From contig NZ_BAXR01000011.1 of NCBI RefSeq assembly GCF_001310635.1, positions 1 through 64,000 of the forward strand: 64,000 nt of DNA, in the 5' to 3' direction. The notes beneath the pieces were generated by a model. It was not told where the DNA came from. It did no database searches and saw nothing but the letters and a program-made list of their open reading frames with translations. Positions 1 through 10,128 of the stretch are shown piece by piece (position 1 is the stretch's first letter; each line of letters starts with the position of its first letter). The stretch is from Bacillus sp. JCM 19034. GTDB taxonomy: Bacteria; Bacillota; Bacilli; Bacillales; Bacillaceae_D. The translations under genes were made by a program, and so were the position numbers.

Positions 1-1800
1 ACGAATTACAATAAAGGAAATCAGCCACAAGTTAAGCAGTCAAAACCTCTTCCTGAAAAAATTACGTTTCAAGAATCATTAACGGTTGGTGAGCTAGCTT
101 CTAAATTACACAAAGAGCCTTCTGAAATTATAAAAAAATTAATGTTTTTAGGAGTTATGGCAACGATCAACCAGGAGCTTGATAAAGATACGATTGAATT
201 AATTGGTGAAGATTATGGCGTAGAAGTAGAGGAAGAAATTGTTATTGATGAAACTGATTTTGAAAGTATGGTCGAAGAGGATAAAGAGGAAGACTTAAAA
301 GAGAGACCACCTGTTGTAACGATAATGGGACATGTCGATCATGGTAAAACAACTTTACTAGATTCTATTCGTCATACGAAAGTAACCGAGGGTGAAGCAG
401 GTGGGATCACGCAGCATATTGGTGCCTATCAGGTTGAATCAAATGGGAAGAAAATAACCTTTCTTGATACACCAGGACATGCGGCTTTTACAACAATGCG
501 TGCTAGAGGAGCACAAGTAACAGACATTACGATCCTTGTTGTTGCTGCAGATGACGGTGTTATGCCGCAAACAAAAGAAGCAATTAGTCATGCCAAGGCT
601 GCTGGTGTGCCGATTATTGTGGCTGTCAATAAAATTGATAAAGAAGCAGCGAATCCTGACCGTGTCATGCAAGAATTAACAGAATATGAACTTGTTCCAG
701 AATCGTGGGGCGGGGATACGATTTTCGTTAATGTTTCTGCATTAACAGGAACAGGGATTGATGAACTTTTAGAAATGATCCTATTAGTTGCAGAAGTGGA
801 AGAGTTAAAAGCAAATCCAAATAAGCTTGCTCGTGGAACGGTCATTGAAGCTGAGCTTGATAAAGGTCGTGGAGCGGTAGCTACATTGCTCGTGCAAGCA
901 GGAACTTTAAATGTAGGCGATCCGATTGTCGTTGGTTCAAGCTTTGGTCGTGTCCGGGCAATGGTAAATGATTTAGGTCGCCGTGTGAAGCAAGTAGGGC
1001 CTTCAACCCCCGTTGAAATAACAGGTTTAAATGAAGTTCCACTGGCAGGAGACCAATTCCAAGCGTTTGAAGATGAGAGAAAAGCACGCCAAATTGGTGA
1101 AGTTCGAATGAGTCGTCAACGTGAAGCAAATTTGGCGTCTAGTTCTAGGGTGAGCCTCGACGATTTGTTTGATCAAATCCAACAAGGTGAAGTAAAAGAA
1201 ATTAACATCATTATTAAAGCGGATGTTCAAGGTTCTGTAGAAGCAATGAGAGGTACACTTGAAAAAATCGAAGTCGATGGAGTAAGAGTGAAAATCATTC
1301 ATACAGGAGTCGGAGCAATTAATGAATATGATGTTATGCTAGCGTCAGCTTCAAATGCGATCGTAATCGGCTTTAATGTTAGACCAGATGTTAATGCAAA
1401 ACGTACGGCAGAAGCAGAAAAGGTCGATATTCGCTTACATCGAGTCATTTATAATGCAATTGATGAAATTGAAGCGGCTATGAAAGGCCTTTTGGATCCA
1501 GAATATGAAGAGAAGGTTATTGGCCAAGTTGAAGTTCGTACAACATTTAAAGTTTCTAAAGTTGGAACAATTGCTGGATCATATGTTACAGATGGGAAAA
1601 TAACTAGAGATTCAACCGTTCGTCTTATTCGTGATGGAATTGTTATTTATGAAGGTGAGATTAATGCATTGAAACGATTTAAAGATGATGCAAAAGAAGT
1701 CTCTGCTGGTTATGAGTGTGGAATTACACTTGAGAATTTCAATGATATTAAAGAAGGCGACGTCATTGAAGCGTACGTCATGGAAGAAATCGAAAGATAA
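1..1800 (+). CDS. infB: translation initiation factor IF-2, 5'-truncated by window edge
   Basis: IF-2 is the GTPase that brings initiator fMet-tRNA to the 30S subunit and promotes 70S joining. The frame is open from base 1, so the true start lies upstream; about 599 codons are present. The Met at 142 is internal: it sits in the conserved stretch [11 protein letters not shown] of the N-terminal IF2 domain. The GTP-binding motifs are clear: G1 GHVDHGKT (about nt 326-349), G3 DTPGH (about 465) and G4 NKID (about 628). They are followed by the beta-barrel and C-terminal fMet-tRNA-binding domains. The stop codon shares its last base with the ylxP start, as in the nusA-infB operon of bacilli. No frame break is seen. 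Identification is essentially certain. Confidence 0.98.
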   Translation, partial: TNYNKGNQPQVKQSKPLPEKITFQESLTVGELASKLHKEPSEIIKKLMFLGVMATINQELDKDTIELIGEDYGVEVEEEIVIDETDFESMVEEDKEEDLKERPPVVTIMGHVDHGKTTLLDSIRHTKVTEGEAGGITQHIGAYQVESNGKKITFLDTPGHAAFTTMRARGAQVTDITILVVAADDGVMPQTKEAISHAKAAGVPIIVAVNKIDKEAANPDRVMQELTEYELVPESWGGDTIFVNVSALTGTGIDELLEMILLVAEVEELKANPNKLARGTVIEAELDKGRGAVATLLVQAGTLNVGDPIVVGSSFGRVRAMVNDLGRRVKQVGPSTPVEITGLNEVPLAGDQFQAFEDERKARQIGEVRMSRQREANLASSSRVSLDDLFDQIQQGEVKEINIIIKADVQGSVEAMRGTLEKIEVDGVRVKIIHTGVGAINEYDVMLASASNAIVIGFNVRPDVNAKRTAEAEKVDIRLHRVIYNAIDEIEAAMKGLLDPEYEEKVIGQVEVRTTFKVSKVGTIAGSYVTDGKITRDSTVRLIRDGIVIYEGEINALKRFKDDAKEVSAGYECGITLENFNDIKEGDVIEAYVMEEIER

Positions 1801-2081
1801 TGGTTATTGGCTCGGTACGCTTTGAACTCTTGATTTATGATGCCCAATCATTAAAAGAAAAACGTTCAGTTTTAAAAAGTGTACGAACAAGATTACAGCA
1901 AAAATACAACCTATCGGTAGCAGAAATTGGCTATCAAGACGTTTGGCAGCGTGCGGAGCTCGCAATCGTTACTGTATCAAAGAACCAAACGATTTGCGAA
2001 CGTGAGTTACAACGTGCATTGGCCTTTGTTGATGCTGAACCTGCTGTCGAACGGACGGTTACACGCTTTGAGTGGTTGTAG
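1800..2081 (+). CDS. ylxP: YlxP family protein (DUF503)
   Basis: Small protein of 93 residues in the DUF503/YlxP family, always found between infB and rbfA in bacilli. The ATG overlaps the infB stop by one base, so it is translationally coupled. The sequence is typical of the family: a short beta strand (GSVRFELLIYD), then the basic LKEKRSVLKSVRTRL segment and a C-terminal ERTVTRFEW-type end. Its molecular function is not established; its place between initiation and ribosome-maturation factors suggests a role in translation or ribosome assembly, which is inference. Length matches the family. Confidence 0.93.
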   Translation: MVIGSVRFELLIYDAQSLKEKRSVLKSVRTRLQQKYNLSVAEIGYQDVWQRAELAIVTVSKNQTICERELQRALAFVDAEPAVERTVTRFEWL

Positions 2082-2102
2082 GCTAATTTAGGAGTGAATA
2101 AC

Positions 2103-2453
2103 ATGAGTAATGTTCGAGCACATCGTGTTGGTGAGCAAATAAAAAAAGAAATAAGTGAAATTATTATGAGGGAAGTAAAAGATCCTCGTGTTAAATTTGT
2201 CACTGTCACAGGTGTAGATGTTACAGGCGATTTGCAACAAGCAAAGGTGTTTATTACAACACTTGGAAATGATGAGGAGAAAGAAGCTACTCTCCAAGGG
2301 TTATCAAAAGCAAAAGGGTTTATTCGCTCTGAAATAGGCAAGAGAATCCGTTTACGCAAAACACCTGAGCTTTTATTTGAATTTGATGAGTCAATCGAAT
2401 ATGGAAATCGCATTGAAACATTGCTACAAGATGTAAATCGCAAAGACAATTAA
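2103..2453 (+). CDS. rbfA: ribosome-binding factor A
   Basis: RbfA binds the immature 30S subunit and helps 16S rRNA 5'-end processing and cold adaptation. The 116 residues show the single KH-like domain with the family hallmarks [21 protein letters not shown] and the [15 protein letters not shown] segment near the C-terminus. I place the start at the ATG at 2103 rather than the GTG at 2094. The AGGAG at about 2090-2094 overlaps that GTG, but lies eight or nine bases before the ATG, and the resulting [12 protein letters not shown] matches the usual N-terminus. Third gene of the infB-ylxP-rbfA chain; a hairpin follows directly. Confidence 0.95.
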   Translation: MSNVRAHRVGEQIKKEISEIIMREVKDPRVKFVTVTGVDVTGDLQQAKVFITTLGNDEEKEATLQGLSKAKGFIRSEIGKRIRLRKTPELLFEFDESIEYGNRIETLLQDVNRKDN

Positions 2454-2458
2454 TGATC

Positions 2459-2495
2459 GGGAGGATAGAGGAGGATTCCATCTATCCTCCCTTTT
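2459..2495 (+). terminator. hairpin between rbfA and truB (terminator or attenuator)
   Basis: Perfect 11-bp inverted repeat, GGGAGGATAGA (2459-2469) and TCTATCCTCCC (2481-2491), with an 11-base loop and then only four T. The short T tract suggests partial termination or an operon-internal attenuator rather than a full stop, because truB and ribF normally lie in the same operon. Confidence 0.6.
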
Positions 2496-2514
2496 AAGTT
2501 TGGAGGTGGTTACG

Positions 2515-3435
2515 TTGGAAAGAAACGGAATACTTGTATTACATAAGCCTAGAGGCTATACTTCACATGATTGTGTCATGAAAATTAGAAAGATTTTTCA
2601 AACAAAGAAAGTTGGGCATACAGGTACGCTTGACCCAGACGTTAATGGTGTTCTTCCAATTTGCATAGGCAAAGCAACAAAGGTCGTACAGTATATGTCA
2701 GGTTATGATAAGGAATATAATGGTGAAGTCACTCTTGGGTATTCCACAACAACAGAGGACAGAAGTGGTGAGCTGGTTGAAAAGAAGCCTGTTTTAGAAT
2801 CATGGACAAAAGAAGAAATAAAGTCAATATTAAATGACTTTAAAGGTGACATTGTTCAAATTCCCCCGATGTATTCTGCTGTAAAAGTGAACGGAAAACG
2901 GTTATATGAATACGCCCGTGAAGGAAAAGTTATAGATCGACCAAAACGGAACGTATTTATTAAACGATTAGAACTGACTTCTAATATTGATGCAAGCAAT
3001 GAGGTCGTTCGTTTTCGTTTTAATGTTTTATGTAGTAAAGGTACATATGTACGAACGTTGGCTGTGGATATTGGTAAACGATTAGGGTATCCAGCTCATA
3101 TGTCTGATTTAGTTCGTGTAGGTGCAGGTCCCTATCAATTGGAGGATAGTATTACGTTTGAACAGTTAGAAGAACTGAAAAACAGAGGAGAGCTAGATTC
3201 TATATTGACCCCTTTTGAAACAGCAATCTCCCATTTTCCTAAGCACGTAGTCGATAGTCGAATTGAGACATCAGTAAAAAATGGTGCGGTTCTACCTTTT
3301 AATACACAATCAATACGATTTTCCATTTATAATCAAAGTGGAGAATGTTTAGCTATTTATAAAGAGCATCCAGATAAACAGGGGTTTTATAAACCTGAGA
3401 AAATGTTTTGGACAGGTGGTCAACCGCTATCTTGA
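2515..3435 (+). CDS. truB: tRNA pseudouridine(55) synthase TruB
   Basis: TruB makes pseudouridine 55 in the T-loop of tRNAs. Seen: the N-terminal LVLHKPRGYTSHD motif, the catalytic-loop motif GHTGTLDPD with the nucleophilic Asp at about residue 40, the conserved QIPPMYSAVKVNGKRLYEYAR segment and the KGTYVRTLAVDIG motif, then a C-terminal PUA-like region. I use the TTG at 2515. It has a strong GGAGGTGG seven bases upstream and gives MERNGILVLHKP, in line with family N-termini; the earlier in-frame TTG at 2500 precedes the ribosome-binding site. About 306 residues, close to the B. subtilis protein. Followed after 17 bases by ribF. Confidence 0.95.
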   Translation: MERNGILVLHKPRGYTSHDCVMKIRKIFQTKKVGHTGTLDPDVNGVLPICIGKATKVVQYMSGYDKEYNGEVTLGYSTTTEDRSGELVEKKPVLESWTKEEIKSILNDFKGDIVQIPPMYSAVKVNGKRLYEYAREGKVIDRPKRNVFIKRLELTSNIDASNEVVRFRFNVLCSKGTYVRTLAVDIGKRLGYPAHMSDLVRVGAGPYQLEDSITFEQLEELKNRGELDSILTPFETAISHFPKHVVDSRIETSVKNGAVLPFNTQSIRFSIYNQSGECLAIYKEHPDKQGFYKPEKMFWTGGQPLS

Positions 3436-3452
3436 AGAAAAGAGGTGGAAGG

Positions 3453-4397
3453 ATGGAAACTATTTTTATAAAGCATCCGATTAGAGCGAGTAAATATAGA
3501 AGGCCGCAAGTATTTGCATTAGGTTATTTTGACGGCGTTCATAAAGGTCATCAACAAGTTATTGGTCAAGCCAAAAAGGAGGCTGTTTCATCAAATGTTC
3601 CCTTATCGGTTATGACTTTTCACCCTCACCCAATAGAAGTGTTGCGACCTTCTCAAAGCCCGTTGAAAGTCCTGACCCCATTAAAGGATAAAATTAAGTA
3701 TTTAGAAGAATTAGGCGTCGATTATTTGTATGTCGTTGAATTTTCTTTGCCATTTTCAAAACTATCTCCTGAAGAGTTTGTTCATAACTATTTGTATTCT
3801 TTAGATGCTACACATGTGGTCGCTGGATTTGATTTTACATACGGTGCAATGGGAATGGGGAATATGGGGACGCTTGTGAATCATTCAAATGGACAGTTTG
3901 GTGTGACAACAGTAGAGAAATATAGCAAAAATAATGAGAAGGTCAGCTCAACTTTAATCAGAAAATTACTAACTGAAGGGAATGTCGAACAAGCTTCTGA
4001 GTTACTTTCACGGACTTTTTCGATTAAAGGAATTGTTAGTGGTGGTGAAAAAAGAGGTCGCCAAATAGGGTTTCCCACTGCAAATGTTGCAGCTGAGCCA
4101 TATATCATACCGAAAGTTGGCGTCTATGCTGTAGAGTTCGTTGTTAATAACCAGACGTTTAAAGGGGTTTGTAACATCGGATATAAGCCAACTTTCCATG
4201 ATAAACGCGATGTTGCATCAATAGAGGTTCATATTTTGAATTTCGATCAACAAATTTACGGGGAAGAAGTGGAGGTTTACTTTTTAAAAAGAATGAGAGA
4301 TGAAAAGAAATTTAACAGTGTTGATGAGCTTATTCAACAAATAACAAAGGATAAGCAAACGGCAATAGAATTTTTCAATGGTTTAAAAAATCAATAA
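3453..4397 (+). CDS. ribF: bifunctional riboflavin kinase / FAD synthetase
   Basis: Converts riboflavin to FMN and FMN to FAD (named RibC in B. subtilis). N-terminal FMN adenylyltransferase domain with the nucleotidyltransferase motif GYFDGVHKGHQ near residues 24-34. C-terminal riboflavin kinase domain with the GFPTAN motif and a KPTFH segment. Start chosen at ATG 3453, seven bases after AGAGGTGG; upstream in-frame codons overlap truB and have no ribosome-binding site. 314 residues, the usual length. Last gene of the infB operon here; rpsO has its own promoter downstream. Confidence 0.95.
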   Translation: METIFIKHPIRASKYRRPQVFALGYFDGVHKGHQQVIGQAKKEAVSSNVPLSVMTFHPHPIEVLRPSQSPLKVLTPLKDKIKYLEELGVDYLYVVEFSLPFSKLSPEEFVHNYLYSLDATHVVAGFDFTYGAMGMGNMGTLVNHSNGQFGVTTVEKYSKNNEKVSSTLIRKLLTEGNVEQASELLSRTFSIKGIVSGGEKRGRQIGFPTANVAAEPYIIPKVGVYAVEFVVNNQTFKGVCNIGYKPTFHDKRDVASIEVHILNFDQQIYGEEVEVYFLKRMRDEKKFNSVDELIQQITKDKQTAIEFFNGLKNQ

Positions 4398-4416
4398 TCA
4401 TCTAAAAAACGAATAC

Positions 4417-4445
4417 TTGCATTCTAGCTATAGAGAGGTTACAAT
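4417..4445 (+). promoter_or_regulatory. sigma-A promoter of rpsO
   Basis: TTGCAT (4417-4422), exactly 17 bases, then TACAAT (4440-4445): a near-consensus housekeeping promoter. Transcription would begin near 4452, leaving a leader of about 86 bases before rpsO. Confidence 0.8.
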
Positions 4446-4451
4446 ATATCT

Positions 4452-4537
4452 GTACGAATGTACAATCCGTTTCTTGGCAATCCGATTCACCGACGGTTGC
4501 TAGGGGGCTGGAGATTAATGAGAAGGAGGTGATTAGG
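4452..4537 (+). promoter_or_regulatory. rpsO 5' leader, probable S15 autoregulatory element
   Basis: The leader holds GCAATC (about 4477) that can pair with GGTTGC (about 4495) around a short loop, followed by the G-rich TAGGGGGCTGGAG and the strong AAGGAGGTG ribosome-binding site. In Geobacillus and other bacteria S15 represses its own mRNA by binding a leader structure that imitates its 16S rRNA site. The structure here is inferred by eye. Confidence 0.5.
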
Positions 4538-4807
4538 ATGGCATTAACACAGGAGCGTAAAAATGAACTAATCGCTGAGTTCAAAACGCATGATACGGAC
4601 ACTGGTTCTCCAGAGGTTCAAGTAGCTATCCTAACTGAGCAAATCAACACATTAAATGAGCACTTACGTACTCATAAGAAAGATCACCATTCACGTCGTG
4701 GTCTTTTAAAGATGGTTGGTCAACGTCGTAATTTGTTAACTTACTTACGTAAGAAAGATGTTACACGTTATCGTAACCTAGTTGACAAGCTTGGTTTACG
4801 TCGATAG
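4538..4807 (+). CDS. rpsO: 30S ribosomal protein S15
   Basis: Primary-binding 30S protein, needed for assembly of the central domain of 16S rRNA. 89 residues, the exact family length. Visible hallmarks are the [19 protein letters not shown] stretch, the [12 protein letters not shown] segment and the C-terminal [12 protein letters not shown]. Start at ATG 4538 with AAGGAGGTG seven bases before; the in-frame ATT nine bases upstream overlaps that site. Monocistronic here: own promoter upstream, strong terminator downstream. Confidence 0.98.
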   Translation: MALTQERKNELIAEFKTHDTDTGSPEVQVAILTEQINTLNEHLRTHKKDHHSRRGLLKMVGQRRNLLTYLRKKDVTRYRNLVDKLGLRR

Positions 4808-4817
4808 TTTTAGTCAG

Positions 4818-4843
4818 AAAGCGGGATTGCTCCCGCTTTTTTC
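4818..4843 (+). terminator. intrinsic terminator of rpsO
   Basis: Stem AAAGCGGGA / TCCCGCTTT with loop TTGC, followed by a run of T. Confidence 0.9.
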
Positions 4844-4928
4844 TTAGTCTATCAGCTATTTGAATTTTACATAATGTCTTGAATGTGAGATTATCTCTTC
4901 CACGATTATAAAATAATTATTGGAAGGT

Positions 4929-4934
4929 TATAAT
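4929..4934 (+). promoter_or_regulatory. possible -10 element of pnp promoter
   Basis: TATAAT at 4929-4934, about 40 bases before the pnp start. The -35 position 17 bases upstream (TTATAA) matches poorly, so this is only a candidate. Confidence 0.35.
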
Positions 4935-4974
4935 AAAGTGTATTGATATTGGTGTACGAGAGGAGTACGCGTAA

Positions 4975-7077
4975 ATGGAACAAACGAAACATGAATTTTC
5001 AATGAATTGGGCTGGACGACAATTAGTTATTGAAACAGGACAATTAGCAAAACAAGCCAATGGAGCTGTACTAGTAAGATATGGTGACTCAGCTGTTTTG
5101 TCAACAGCTACAGCTTCAAAAGAGCCAAAAGATTTACCTTTCTTCCCGCTAACAGTTAATTATGAAGAACGGTTATATGCAGCTGGAAAAATACCTGGGG
5201 GTTTTATTAAGCGAGAAGGCCGTCCAAGTGAACAGGCGATTTTAACAAGTCGATTAATAGATCGTCCTATCCGTCCGCTATTTCAGGATGGATTCCGTAA
5301 CGAAGTTCAAGTGATCAGCATTGTTATGAGTTCTGATCCTAATGCTTCTTCTGAAATGGCTGCGATGATTGGTTCATCATTAGCACTGTCGGTATCTGAT
5401 ATTCCATTTGAAGGTCCGATTGCTGGTGTAACAATCGGTCGATTAGATGGGGAATTTATTATTAACCCTACTAGTGAGCAATTGGAGAAAAGCGACATTG
5501 ATCTCGTTGTAGCAGGAACAAAAGATGCGATCAATATGGTTGAAGCAGGTGCGAAGGAAGTATCTGAGGAAGCTATGCTTGAGGCAATCATGTTTGGTCA
5601 TGATGAAATTAAAAAGTTGATTGCTTTTCAGGAAGAGATCGTATCAGCAGTAGGCAAAGAAAAAATGGTAGTGGAACTAAAAACCGTTGATCCAGAGTTA
5701 GAACAAGAGGTTCGGTCAATTGCTGAAACAGATTTAAAAGAAGCTGTACAAGTTCAGGAAAAGCACGCTAGAGCAGATGCCATTGATGCAATTAATAATC
5801 GCGTATTGGAATCATTTGCAGATCGTGAAGATATTAAAATTGATGATGTGAAGGAAACGCTCCATAAGATCGTGAAAGAAGAAGTTCGTCGACTAATTAC
5901 AGTTGAAAAGGTTCGCCCTGATGGTCGTCAAGTAGACGAAATAAGAGCTCTATCTTCACAAGTGAAGCTGTTGCCAAGAACACATGGGTCAGGATTGTTT
6001 ACACGTGGACAAACACAAGCACTTAGTATTTGTACATTAGGACCACTTGGGGACGTTCAAATCCTAGACGGTCTTGGAATTGAAGAATCGAAGCGTTTTA
6101 TGCATCATTATAATTTCCCACAATTTAGTGTAGGGGAAACAGGACCGATTCGTGCCCCAGGACGCCGTGAAATTGGACATGGAGCACTCGGTGAACGTGC
6201 ACTTGAACCTGTTATCCCAAATGAGGACAAGTTCCCATACACAATCCGACTTGTATCTGAAGTGTTAGAATCGAATGGTTCAACTTCTCAAGCGAGTATT
6301 TGTGCGAGTACGTTAGCGATGATGGATGCTGGTGTTCCGATTAAAGCACCTGTAGCTGGAATCGCAATGGGACTCGTTAAACAGGACGAGCACGTAACTG
6401 TTTTAACTGATATTCAAGGAATGGAAGATGCACTAGGTGATATGGATTTTAAAGTTGCTGGAACAAAGGATGGCGTAACAGCACTACAAATGGACATTAA
6501 AATTGCCGGAATTAACCGTGAAATCCTTGAAGAGGCATTAGAACAAGCGAAAAAAGGTCGTCTCATTATTTTAGATAACATGCAAAGTGCAATAGGTGAA
6601 TATCGTAAAGAATTATCAACTTATGCACCGAAAATTTTAACGATGCAAATTAATGCTGATAAAATACGCGATGTCATCGGTCCGAGCGGAAAAGTGATCA
6701 ATCAGATCATTGAGGAAACGGGTGTTAAGATTGACATAGAGCAAGATGGAACAGTGTACATTTCATCGGTTGATATGGACATGAATCATAAGGCAAGAGC
6801 GATTATAGAAGATATCGTTCGTGAAGTTGAAGTGGGACAAACCTATTTAGGAAAGGTTAAACGAATTGAAAAATTTGGAGCTTTTGTTGAATTGTTCAAA
6901 GGCAAAGATGGGCTTGTCCATATTTCACAGCTTGCTGAGGAACGAGTTAATAAAGTTGAAGATGTCGTTAAAATTGGAGACGAAATACTCGTAAAAGTCA
7001 CAGAAATTGATAACCAAGGCAGAGTGAATTTGTCACGGAAAGCAATACTTAAAGAACAAAAGCAAGATCAAAATTAA
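4975..7077 (+). CDS. pnp: polyribonucleotide nucleotidyltransferase (PNPase)
   Basis: 3'-5' phosphorolytic exoribonuclease of the RNA degradation machinery. 700 residues, near the B. subtilis length. Two RNase PH domains (about 1-225 and 310-550) separated by an alpha-helical region, then a KH domain with [15 protein letters not shown] and an S1 domain beginning [20 protein letters not shown]. The second PH domain carries the catalytic region around [19 protein letters not shown]. Start ATG 4975 with AGAGGAG nine bases upstream. Sits between rpsO and ylxY, as in other bacilli. Works with RNases J and Y, both encoded in this window. Confidence 0.97.
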   Translation: MEQTKHEFSMNWAGRQLVIETGQLAKQANGAVLVRYGDSAVLSTATASKEPKDLPFFPLTVNYEERLYAAGKIPGGFIKREGRPSEQAILTSRLIDRPIRPLFQDGFRNEVQVISIVMSSDPNASSEMAAMIGSSLALSVSDIPFEGPIAGVTIGRLDGEFIINPTSEQLEKSDIDLVVAGTKDAINMVEAGAKEVSEEAMLEAIMFGHDEIKKLIAFQEEIVSAVGKEKMVVELKTVDPELEQEVRSIAETDLKEAVQVQEKHARADAIDAINNRVLESFADREDIKIDDVKETLHKIVKEEVRRLITVEKVRPDGRQVDEIRALSSQVKLLPRTHGSGLFTRGQTQALSICTLGPLGDVQILDGLGIEESKRFMHHYNFPQFSVGETGPIRAPGRREIGHGALGERALEPVIPNEDKFPYTIRLVSEVLESNGSTSQASICASTLAMMDAGVPIKAPVAGIAMGLVKQDEHVTVLTDIQGMEDALGDMDFKVAGTKDGVTALQMDIKIAGINREILEEALEQAKKGRLIILDNMQSAIGEYRKELSTYAPKILTMQINADKIRDVIGPSGKVINQIIEETGVKIDIEQDGTVYISSVDMDMNHKARAIIEDIVREVEVGQTYLGKVKRIEKFGAFVELFKGKDGLVHISQLAEERVNKVEDVVKIGDEILVKVTEIDNQGRVNLSRKAILKEQKQDQN

Positions 7078-7095
7078 ACGTTAATGGGGATTGGG

Positions 7096-7118
7096 AAGGG
7101 AAAAGCCTAGTCCCTTTT
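7096..7118 (+). terminator. weak terminator after pnp
   Basis: Stem AAGGGA (7096-7101) / TCCCTT (7111-7116) with T-rich tail. The stem is short, so read-through into ylxY is possible. Confidence 0.5.
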
Positions 7119-7173
7119 TGCGTTCTAACATGTCCCTCCTATGCATAAACTGCCAAAGAGGGAGGGCAAAGGG

Positions 7174-8176
7174 ATGAATAAAAAAATCGTTCATATTTTT
7201 GCGTTTGCGTTTGTAGTCGTATTATCGTTTAGTATAGTTCAGAATCCATTTTCTTTTCATTATTTACATACATTGAAATACGAGAGTGAAGCAGTTATGA
7301 GTGAGCACGACCCATTATACGAGCAAATCGTCCAAGCAGCAACGGAATTAGAAGTGCCGCCAATTGATGCACGAATAGACCTGTTTGGAAAGCAGTACCT
7401 GGTTATAATGGCTTGAAAGTAAATATCGAACAATCATATGAGAAAATGAAAATTGATAACAAATTTGATAAACGAAAGCTTGTATTTGATGAAGTGTCGC
7501 CATCTGTTCATTTAGATGATCTACCTCCAACAGCAATTTATAAAGGCAATGAAGAAAAGCCTATGGTTGCCTTTTCAATTAATGTAGCATGGGGGGATGA
7601 ATATTTACCAGATATGCTAAAAACGTTAAAAAAACACGATATATCTGTAACGTTTTTTTAGATGGTTCTTGGGTTAAAAAAAATCCACAATTAGCGAAAA
7701 TGCTATTAGAAGAAGGTCATGAAATCGGAAATCATGCTTATTCTCATCCTGATATGAGTAAATTAACGATGGAGAGAATTAATGAAGAGTTAGACCGGAC
7801 GAATAAAGCAATTGAAGCTGCTCTTGAAGTAACACCTAAATGGTTTGCTCCACCAAGCGGTAGCCATAATCAAGTAGTCGTTGATCGTGCTGCTCATTAT
7901 GGAATGAAAACGGTTATGTGGTCAGTCGATACGATTGATTGGCGTAACCCTCCAGTTAATGATATGGTAGAGCGAGTGACAAATAAGTTACATCCAGGAG
8001 CTATGGTACTCATGCATCCAACTGAAGTGACTTCAGCTGGTTTAGAGCAAATGATATTAAATAGCAAGGAAAAAGGGTATAAAATTGGGACGGTATCTGA
8101 ATTATTATCAGAAAAACGTGTCAACATAAATGCGATTGATGAAAATAGGGGGATAACGAGTGGTTACAACAATTAA
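7174..8176 (+). CDS. ylxY: YlxY-like polysaccharide deacetylase, two frame breaks
   Basis: NodB-type carbohydrate esterase family, in the pnp-mlpA position of B. subtilis ylxY. An N-terminal signal anchor (hydrophobic stretch after MNKKIVHIFAFAFVV) suggests export. The deacetylase domain shows TFFLDGSW, then GHEIGNHAYSHPDMS with the H-x4-H type metal motif, and later APPSGSHNQ. The frame breaks twice. Near 7381 one base is missing before the codons for PVWKAVPGYNGLK. At the T run 7653-7659 seven T stand where eight are needed to read VTFFLDG. Both are single-base losses and the remaining sequence is well preserved, so I read this as one gene with sequence errors. Start ATG 7174 follows GAGGGAGGG. 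Substrate not known. Confidence 0.8.
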
Positions 8177-9397
8177 ATTAGACAACGGGGTTCGGATTGT
8201 TTCAGAACATATACCATCAGTACGTTCAATATCGGTCGGTATTTGGGTAGGTACAGGTTCAAGATTTGAAGAAGAGAGTGAGAATGGATTATCTCATTTT
8301 ATTGAACATATGTTGTTTAAAGGAACGAAAACGAGAACAGCAACGGAAATAGCGGAAACATTTGATCGTATCGGGGGGCAAGTAAATGCTTTTACTTCAA
8401 AAGAGTATACTTGCTATTATGCAAAGGTGTTAGATACACACTCTAAAGTAGCTATTGATGTGTTATCGGACATGTTCTTTCATTCGGTATTTGAGGAAGA
8501 AGAATTAATAAAGGAAAAAAATGTTGTATACGAAGAAATTAAAATGGTTGATGATACTCCTGATGATATCGTTCATGATTTGTTGAGCGAAGCTAGCTAT
8601 GGTCGGCACTCATTAGGTTATCCCATTTTAGGAACTGTTGATACATTGAACCGGTTCGGGCGTGAGCATTTGTTTGATTATATGGACCGATTTTATACAG
8701 GTGACTACATTGTCATTTCGGTTGCTGGAAATGTAACGAATGAAGTTATTGAACAATTAAAAGAAGTGTTTTCAAACGTGAAGAAAACGTCAAATAGGCC
8801 AACATTAACACAGCCAATCTTTACACCTAATCATGTTGTTCGAAAAAAGATACTGAACAAGCTCATTTATGTCTTGGCTATCCTGGTTTGCCTATTGGAG
8901 ATGATCAAGTATATAGTTTAATTTTACTTAACAATTATTTAGGTGGAAGTATGAGTAGTCGCCTATTTCAGGAAATTAGAGAAAAACGTGGGTTGTGTTA
9001 CTCTGTTTTTTCTTATCATTCCTCTTATTTCGATAACGGCTTATTGACGATCTATGCTGGTACAGGCCATCAGCAGTTACCTGATTTAGCCAATGCAATT
9101 CAAGATACTATTTTACGTGTGGCTGATAGAGGATTGTCTGAACAGGAATTATTAAATGGGAAAGAACAGCTAAAAGGGAATATGATGTTGAGCCTTGAAA
9201 GTACAAATAGTAGGATGAGTCGGAATGGAAAGAATGAGCTTTTACTAGGAACACATCGTTCTCTAGACGAAATCATTGAAGAAATCGATCGAGTAGACGT
9301 ATCATCCGTCAATCAATTAGCTTCATCAATTTTAAAAAGTAAACCATCCATTTCTTTAATACAGCAAGGGGATACTGTTCCAGCCATTTTTCAATAG
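8160..9397 (+). CDS. mlpA: M16 family zinc metallopeptidase MlpA, one frame break
   Basis: Mitochondrial-processing-peptidase-like protease (YmxG/MlpA). The N-terminal half carries the inverted zinc motif HFIEH with the downstream Glu region EKNVVYEEIKM. The C-terminal half has the R/Y-containing segment GGSMSSRLFQEIREKRGLCYSVFSYH, the substrate-binding M16_C domain. The two halves are in different frames; the break lies in the A run 8843-8848, where six A stand for the expected seven. Restoring it reads RKKDTEQAHLCLGYPGLPIGDD across the junction. GTG start at 8160 with AGGGGGAT seven bases upstream, overlapping the end of ylxY by 17 bases. In B. subtilis mlpA affects exoprotease regulation; that role is assumed here only by homology. 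Confidence 0.9.
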
Positions 9398-9401
9398 TTA
9401 C

Positions 9402-9446
9402 AAAGCACTGGGAAAATTCGATGTTAATTTTTTCAGTGCTTTTGCG
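9402..9446 (+). terminator. intrinsic terminator of mlpA
   Basis: Long stem starting AAAGCACTG (9402-9410) and closing CAGTGCTTT (9434-9442), extended inward by AT and GU pairs to about 17 bp, then T residues. Confidence 0.85.
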
Positions 9447-9511
9447 AGGGCTGGTCTTTTTTTTCTCCCATTCTCATATTGATGTAAAAACATTAATAAA
9501 GGAGGATGGAG

Positions 9512-9751
9512 ATGAGATTAAGTGAAATTAGTAATAAGGAAATTATTGACTTTCAAAAGGGTGAACGGTTAGGAATTTTAGGACAAACGGATTTGCTAAT
9601 TGATGAAGAAACTGGTGAGATATTAGCATTCGTCATTCCAACGATGAAATGGTTTGGCTTTGGTAAAAAGGATAAAGAATACACAGTGTATTGGCAGCAA
9701 ATCAAAAAAATTGGTGAAGATATGATTATTATTGATTTAGAGCCCGAATAA
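9512..9751 (+). CDS. ymxH: YlmC/YmxH family sporulation protein (PRC-barrel)
   Basis: 79-residue PRC-barrel protein of the YlmC/YmxH family, induced during sporulation in B. subtilis. The start MRLSEISNKEIID is the family signature; GILGQTDLLIDEETGEI and PTMKWFGFGKK follow, with the closing KKIGEDMIIIDL. I use ATG 9512 because GGAGG (9501-9505) directly abuts the earlier ATG at 9506 and is correctly spaced only for the second. Terminators lie on both sides, so it appears to be transcribed alone. Molecular role unknown. Confidence 0.92.
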   Translation: MRLSEISNKEIIDFQKGERLGILGQTDLLIDEETGEILAFVIPTMKWFGFGKKDKEYTVYWQQIKKIGEDMIIIDLEPE

Positions 9752-9776
9752 AACTAGATAAATCAAGGTGATTTTA

Positions 9777-9803
9777 AAAGCTCGTCTAACGACGGGCTTT
9801 TTT
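9777..9803 (+). terminator. intrinsic terminator of ymxH
   Basis: Stem AAAAGCTCGTC / GACGGGCTTTT around a TAAC loop, one wobble pair, followed by six T. Confidence 0.88.
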
Positions 9804-10128
9804 ATTGCCCGGAATAGCGGACGGTGAAGTTCACTACAGGCTAGTCTGACTAGAATGAGATGAGATTGTATAAAAGACGAAGCAATGGGATTTAAGGTGG
9901 CACACAATCGGAGAATTTATGAGTGCTTCCGACTAGAGAGAAGGAGTTTCAGATAGGATGTAAACGTGGTGCTTCTATTATTCTTATAAAGAGTTAATGC
10001 GATCGATTCACCTAATATCCTATAAGGTCATATGATGATTTTGTAACGATTATGTTCATCCTTTTCCTTGAAATGAACGTCCGAAAATTTGTAAAGCAGA
10101 GCTGTTTGTGAAAGGGGAACAGAAATCA
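9804..10128 (+). other. non-coding gap between ymxH and dpaA
   Basis: No convincing coding sequence. It holds a 13-bp palindrome CTAGTCtGACTAG (9841-9853) and a candidate sporulation promoter near 10010-10037, described separately. Otherwise nothing recognised. Confidence 0.6.
10010..10037 (+). promoter_or_regulatory. candidate sigma-K promoter of dpaAB
   Basis: AC (10010-10011), 17 bases, then CATATGATG (10029-10037), resembling the mother-cell sigma-K pattern AC-N16/17-CATAnnnTA. dpaAB (spoVF) is a sigma-K operon in B. subtilis, which supports the call, but the last two -10 bases are TG instead of TA. Confidence 0.4.

Noticed and set aside
1934..2449. 171-codon minus-strand frame opposite ylxP and rbfA
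   Set aside because: It overlaps two certain genes on the other strand and has no ribosome-binding site; it is an antisense shadow.
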